Source: Actinomycetes bacterium
GTDB lineage: Bacteria; Actinomycetota; Acidimicrobiia; Acidimicrobiales; Palsa-688
Assembly (NCBI GenBank): GCA_021808425.1
Contig: JAKBBS010000020.1
Span: 1-28,156 of the forward strand
Length of the DNA: 28,156 nt
Direction: 5' to 3'
In this document: positions 24,986 through 28,156 of the stretch, piece after piece
Layout: each line of letters starts with the position of its first letter
How positions within the stretch are numbered: the first letter of the stretch is position 1
Made by a program: the position numbers and the translations under genes
The notes under the pieces: generated by a model
Databases searched by the model: none
Told to the model about the DNA's origin: nothing
What the model saw: the letters and a program-made list of their open reading frames with translations, nothing else

Positions 24986-25378
24986 ATGGCGAACGAGACG
25001 ACAGACGCATCGGAGCAGATCGACGGGAGGATCGCCGAGCTTGACGACTGGCGAGGAAAGGTCCTCGAGCGGGTCAGGTCGATCATCAAAGCCGCCGACC
25101 CCGACGTGGTCGAGGAGTGGAAGTGGGCCAAGGCGACCAGCCCCGGCACCCCGGTGTGGTCCCACGGTGGCGGGATCTGCACCGGTGAGGCCTACAAGAA
25201 GGTGGTCAAACTGACGTTCTTCAAAGGAGCCTCGCTGCGTGACCCCTCGGGCCTCTTCAACTCCAGCCTCGAAGGCAAGGTCCGCCGTGCCATCGACATC
25301 AGTGAAGGCGAGGAGATTGACGAGGCGGCCCTGGCCGACCTGGTGCGTGAAGCCGTATCGCTCAACACCGGTGGCTAG
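24986..25378 (+). CDS. DUF1801 domain-containing protein
   Basis: This 130-residue protein matches the small DUF1801/YdhG-like family: a helical N-terminus, then VRSIIKAADPDVVEEWKWA, the central TPVWSHGGGICTGEAYKKVVKLTFF and a C-terminal region ending VRRAIDISEGEEIDEAALADLVREAV. Some relatives are annotated as iron chaperones, but the biochemical function is not settled. The ATG at 24986 has AAAGGA about 6 nt upstream; longer upstream extensions of the frame are not needed. It is divergent from the lipoprotein gene and followed 12 nt later by a degraded HAD gene, with which it may once have shared a transcript. Confidence 0.87.
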   Translation: MANETTDASEQIDGRIAELDDWRGKVLERVRSIIKAADPDVVEEWKWAKATSPGTPVWSHGGGICTGEAYKKVVKLTFFKGASLRDPSGLFNSSLEGKVRRAIDISEGEEIDEAALADLVREAVSLNTGG

Positions 25379-25390
25379 ACCCCGGCGCCG

Positions 25391-25873
25391 TTGTCCCACC
25401 ACCGGGTGTGCGCCTCCGGCCAGGTCGATGGTGTGCTGACCGAGACGGCGAAGGTGCATGCCGCGGCCTGGAAAGAGATGTTCGACACGTTCTTGAAGGC
25501 TCGGGCCGGCGAGGGCGATGAGCCCTTCGTCGCCTTCGACGCGTTGGTCGACTACGACACCTACGTGGACGGCAAGCCCCGCTCCGACGGGACCCGCTCG
25601 TTCCTTGAGTCCCGCCACATCGACCTTCCAGAGGGCAGCCCCGACTATCCCCCTGACGCCGAGACGGTCAACGGGCTGGGCAACGCCAAGAACGAACTCG
25701 TCTTGGCCAAGATCAAAGACAACGGTGTCGAGGCCTATGCGGGGTCGGTTCGCTATGTGATGGCCGTGCGCGCCGTCAAAGGAGTCAGCTTGCGCCTTCA
25801 TGACCTGGTACGAACAAGGGGGGCGCAGTCATGGACGTCATTGGGTTGGATAGCGGCCCTGGGTGTCTTTTAG
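25391..25873 (+). pseudogene. HAD-family phosphatase fragment (beta-phosphoglucomutase-like)
   Basis: The frame contains the N-terminal third of a HAD hydrolase of the beta-phosphoglucomutase type. VDGVLTETAKVHAAAWKEMFDTFL is followed by FDALVDYDTYVDGKPRSDGTRSFLESR and ETVNGLGNAKNELVLAKIKDNGVEAYAGSVRYV. The usual FDLDG nucleophile motif is changed to GQVDG, so the catalytic Asp is missing. Similarity stops after about AVRAVKG, and the rest of the frame is unrelated. Family proteins are normally about 230-250 residues, or longer when fused. There is no good start codon or ribosome site; TTG 25391 and GTG 25406 are possible. This is almost certainly non-functional. Confidence 0.75.
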
Positions 25874-26240
25874 TGCTCGGCGCGGCGGGGAGTGAGGTCG
25901 GCCGTCAGGTTGCGGCTGGACCGTACGAGGTCGTGGCTGGCCAGGCGCCGCCAGTGACCCCGTGTGTGCCTGTACAACCGCCGGGAGTTCGCCGATGCCT
26001 CCTGGTCGCTGCTGAGCATGAACACGACACCGTGGGGGACGCGAGCCGTTATACGCCGATGACTTTGCAACCATCAATCGCGACCTTGGCCGGGCGACGA
26101 TACGAGTCATTGGGGAGATCGATTTTTGCCAACGCTGCCGCCCTGCGTGAAGCGCTATCCGGTGTGATGGCCGAAGCGTCCGACAGCGTGCCTCTGGACG
26201 ACCCTGCCAACCTCGTAGTCCTTCCCACTGGAGATGATCG
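25874..26240. other. Region between HAD fragment and MEDS gene
   Basis: This 367-nt stretch has no clearly recognisable gene. Short plausible peptides appear in different frames on both strands, suggesting decayed coding sequence. The last part may hold a small frame (26059-26244) overlapping the next gene. Confidence 0.4.
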
Positions 26241-26244
26241 GTGA
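26059..26244 (+). CDS. Possible small coupled ORF
   Basis: From ATG 26059 a 61-residue helical peptide can be read. Its stop overlaps the GTG start of the MEDS/HATPase gene by 4 nt (GTGA), a typical translational-coupling arrangement. However, its third-position GC is low for this genome, it has no strong ribosome site and no known motif. It may be the tail of a degraded upstream gene. Confidence 0.25.
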   Translation: MTLQPSIATLAGRRYESLGRSIFANAAALREALSGVMAEASDSVPLDDPANLVVLPTGDDR

Positions 26245-27203
26245 CCCTGTCGGATGCCTCGTCAAACGCCGAACGCGGGCCGTTCCGCCATGCCGCGACG
26301 ATCTACGACTCCGACGACGGCTTCATCGCCACGGTCGTGCCGTTCGTCCGGGAAGCGGTGGCGGCCGGCGAGCCGACGATCCTGGCGCTGACGGCCAGCC
26401 AGCGCGCGCTGCTCGCCTCGGCTATCGGCCAGCCCCCCGAAGTGTCGGTGTTGGTTCCAGGCGACCACTACGGGCACCCACTCAGCGCCCTTCGCGCCAA
26501 CCAGGCCATGTTCGAGGGCCACCTGCGGGACGGCGCTACCCGGGTACGCCTCGTGGGCGACCTTCCCCACGGCGACCCGTCGACCTGGCAGGGCTGGGCC
26601 CGCTACGAAGCGCTGTGCAACCACCTCTTCGCCGGCCTGGCGGTCTCAGCCCTGTGCACCTACGACACTCGCGACGCCAGCGAGGACATTCTCGCCGACG
26701 TTCGCCGCGTGCATTCCCTGCTCGCCGATGCCGACGGCCACCACGTGGCGAACCCCGAGTACCTCGAGCCCGAAGCTTTCCTGTCCGGCTGGGCGGGAAC
26801 AGCCGCCGATCCGTTGGAGGCAGGCGAACCTCAAGTGACACTCTTCGACGCGACCCCGTCGAGCGGCCGGCGCGCGATCGCTGGAGTAGCGGCGGCCGCT
26901 GGCGTCGCTGCCGAAGGGCTCGTCACCGCGGTCAGCGAGGTGCTCGCCAACGCCCACGTTCATGGCCGGCCCCCGGTCACCTTCCGGGTCTGGAGCGGGC
27001 CGGGGCGAGTCGTCGCGACTGTGACCGACGACGGACCCGGCCCGTCCGATCCCTTCGCCGGCCTGTACCCGCCCAGCCCCGATTCGCTGAGCGGGCGAGG
27101 ACTGTGGATCTCCAACCAACTCTGTTACTCCTTCGCCATCTCATCCGGGATGAACGGGTGCGTCGTACGGATGGTCGGACAGAGCGCATCCTCAACGGAG
27201 TGA
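26241..27203 (+). CDS. MEDS sensor plus HATPase (RsbW-like) regulator
   Basis: This 320-residue protein has an N-terminal MEDS (methanogen/methylotroph DcmR sensory) domain at about 14-175, starting HAATIYDSDDGF. The C-terminal GHKL ATPase domain at about 205-310 has the N box EVLANAHVHG (233-242), DDGPG (263-267) and GRGLWI (285-290). There is no histidine phospho-acceptor domain, so it resembles anti-sigma-type serine kinases more than two-component kinases. The GTG start at 26241 has GGAGA about 7 nt upstream. It may regulate an anti-anti-sigma partner or sigma factor elsewhere; no such partner gene is in the window. The extra N-terminal residues before the MEDS domain are short. Confidence 0.88.
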   Translation: MTLSDASSNAERGPFRHAATIYDSDDGFIATVVPFVREAVAAGEPTILALTASQRALLASAIGQPPEVSVLVPGDHYGHPLSALRANQAMFEGHLRDGATRVRLVGDLPHGDPSTWQGWARYEALCNHLFAGLAVSALCTYDTRDASEDILADVRRVHSLLADADGHHVANPEYLEPEAFLSGWAGTAADPLEAGEPQVTLFDATPSSGRRAIAGVAAAAGVAAEGLVTAVSEVLANAHVHGRPPVTFRVWSGPGRVVATVTDDGPGPSDPFAGLYPPSPDSLSGRGLWISNQLCYSFAISSGMNGCVVRMVGQSASSTE

Positions 27204-27305
27204 TCGTCCCAACCGGCGCGAGCAGGCCAGCGCCTCGGGAGCATCAGCGCCGGCTCGGGAACCCCCGCAGCAACCTTTGGGACCGGGTGGCAAGGGCGCC
27301 CGGGC

Positions 27306-27968
27306 CTACTGCAGCCACCTGCACCGGCGTAAGGGGGCTCGGTCTATCAGGCGCCCCTCCGTTGCTGCTGCGACGAGTAGCGGACGGTAAGGCATATCTG
27401 GAACATCAGGCGGTGTCTCCACGGCCGCCCGGCAGGCGAGTAACCGACCCTGCTGCAAGACACAGCAGTCGTGCATCTTCAGCCCGGTCTCCGAACGCAA
27501 AAGTGCCAGCTTGACTGCGGTGTCGCCCGGAAAGGGAAGCGCTTCGACTTCCAGCTCGCGCAGGGTCAGGCGGACCTCATCCAGCCGATCATCCCGGGCC
27601 GGTACGACGAACACTTCCGCAAGGGTCAGCGGGTTGGCGCCGAAGTCGTCGTCGATCTCCCTCGCCAGGAGGGCTTCTCCGGCTTCATGGTGCACGTCCT
27701 CACCTTCGAGATAGGCGATGAGCACGCTGGCCATTCCTCGCGCATCTGCTGCAGGCCATTCCTCGCACATCTGCTGCAGGTAGTCGGGTCCGTACGCACC
27801 GCTAAGGGCGCCGCTGTGCTTGCGCAGGGCCGCGAGCCGACGCCGATGCCGCTCCTCATGGGCGCGCTGGGCTGAGCGATAGCCCTCCAACGCCAGCCGC
27901 ACCAACAGTTGGCTGCGGCTCAGGCCTGGCCATCGCCTCGCCGCCTCGTCCAACGGCGGCGAGGTCAT
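27306..27968 (-). pseudogene. Fused VapB-VapC toxin-antitoxin remnant
   Basis: This single 220-residue frame joins an antitoxin to a PIN toxin. Residues 1-72 look like a VapB-type ribbon-helix-helix antitoxin (LSRSQLLVRLALEGYR, ending GPDYLQQMCEEWPA). Residues 79-175 look like a VapC PIN domain (SVLIAYLEGEDVHH, NPLTLAEVF, TGLKMHDCC). PIN acidic residues E118 and D167 are present. The first Asp, normally in VDAS, is replaced by GMAS, and the last acidic motif is lost in an altered C-terminus. The two halves are in one frame because of a 25-bp tandem duplication at the junction; normal pairs overlap in different frames. The toxin is very probably inactive. Confidence 0.7.
27730..27779 (-). repeat. 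25-bp tandem duplication at antitoxin-toxin junction
   Basis: Two adjacent 25-bp units (27730-27754 and 27755-27779) differ at a single base. As 25 is not a multiple of three, the duplication shifts the frame by one and fuses the antitoxin to the PIN toxin. Confidence 0.85.
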
Positions 27969-28044
27969 CGGTCTCGGTCACGAAGTGCCGTGGGCGGGTC
28001 GTCGGCATTCCCTGAGTGAAACACTTCGAGGCGGAAGCACTGGC

Positions 28045-28156
28045 ATGCCCTCGTCATCGGGCTTGCCCGAGACACCTCGCAACGCCATGGCAACACCGAC
28101 CAGGATCCCCCTGTGCGACGCCCTCGATGGCGCCGAGTCACTGGGGACGGTACGCA
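28045..28156 (+). CDS. Possible partial gene at window edge
   Basis: From ATG 28045 (or 28088) a frame stays open to the window end, reading MATPTRIPLCDALDGAESL from the second start. No ribosome site or motif was recognised. Too short to judge. Confidence 0.2.
   Translation, partial: MPSSSGLPETPRNAMATPTRIPLCDALDGAESLGTVR

Noticed and set aside
1..28156. tRNA genes, CRISPR arrays, intact insertion sequences
   Set aside because: No T-loop-like motif outside coding sequence, no regularly spaced repeats and no transposase frame were seen by eye.

Overview
The window is high-GC DNA, by eye roughly two-thirds G+C, and looks actinobacterial. Supporting signs are a mycofactocin-type short-chain dehydrogenase, a fused branched-chain-type ABC transporter, a GAF/PucR-type regulator, a remnant of the 13E12-type HNH family, a MEDS/HATPase protein and many GTG starts. 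An Acidimicrobiia-like genome would fit, but nothing here proves the class. No rRNA, tRNA, CRISPR array or intact insertion sequence was seen.

The first three quarters (about 280-21462) is one catabolic cluster, almost entirely on the minus strand. From right to left it contains: a luciferase-like monooxygenase (20371-21462); a GAF plus PucR-type regulator (18149-20161); an alpha/beta hydrolase, a SnoaL-like protein and an APH-type kinase (15738-18115); an EthD-like protein on the opposite strand (14995-15663); a second APH kinase followed by a DUF6285 protein (13168-14531); SDR, acyl-CoA dehydrogenase and SDR (9994-12990); a complete Liv-type importer (4514-9716); and a mycofactocin-type SDR, a SnoaL-like protein, a second luciferase-like oxidoreductase and an acyl-CoA synthetase (280-4321).

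The most informative combination is kinase + DUF6285 + ACAD10/11-like dehydrogenase + SDR + acyl-CoA synthetase. It matches the logic of the Pseudomonas putida levulinate (lva) pathway and of human ACAD10/ACAD11. In those systems a 4-hydroxyacyl-CoA is phosphorylated, and the phosphate is then removed to allow beta-oxidation. Here the set lies beside a dedicated importer and upstream oxidation enzymes. My inference is uptake and degradation of an oxygenated or cyclic acid or ketone (lactone, terpenoid or similar) through a phosphorylated hydroxyacyl-CoA. The substrate cannot be read from the sequence.

The last quarter (about 21463-28156) differs: sparse genes, mixed strands and much decay. 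It holds an HNH nuclease remnant with a terminator-like hairpin downstream, an orphan lipoprotein, a DUF1801 protein, a HAD phosphatase fragment lacking its nucleophile, a MEDS/HATPase regulator, and a VapB-VapC pair fused in frame by a 25-bp tandem duplication. It reads as an accessory region next to the catabolic cluster.
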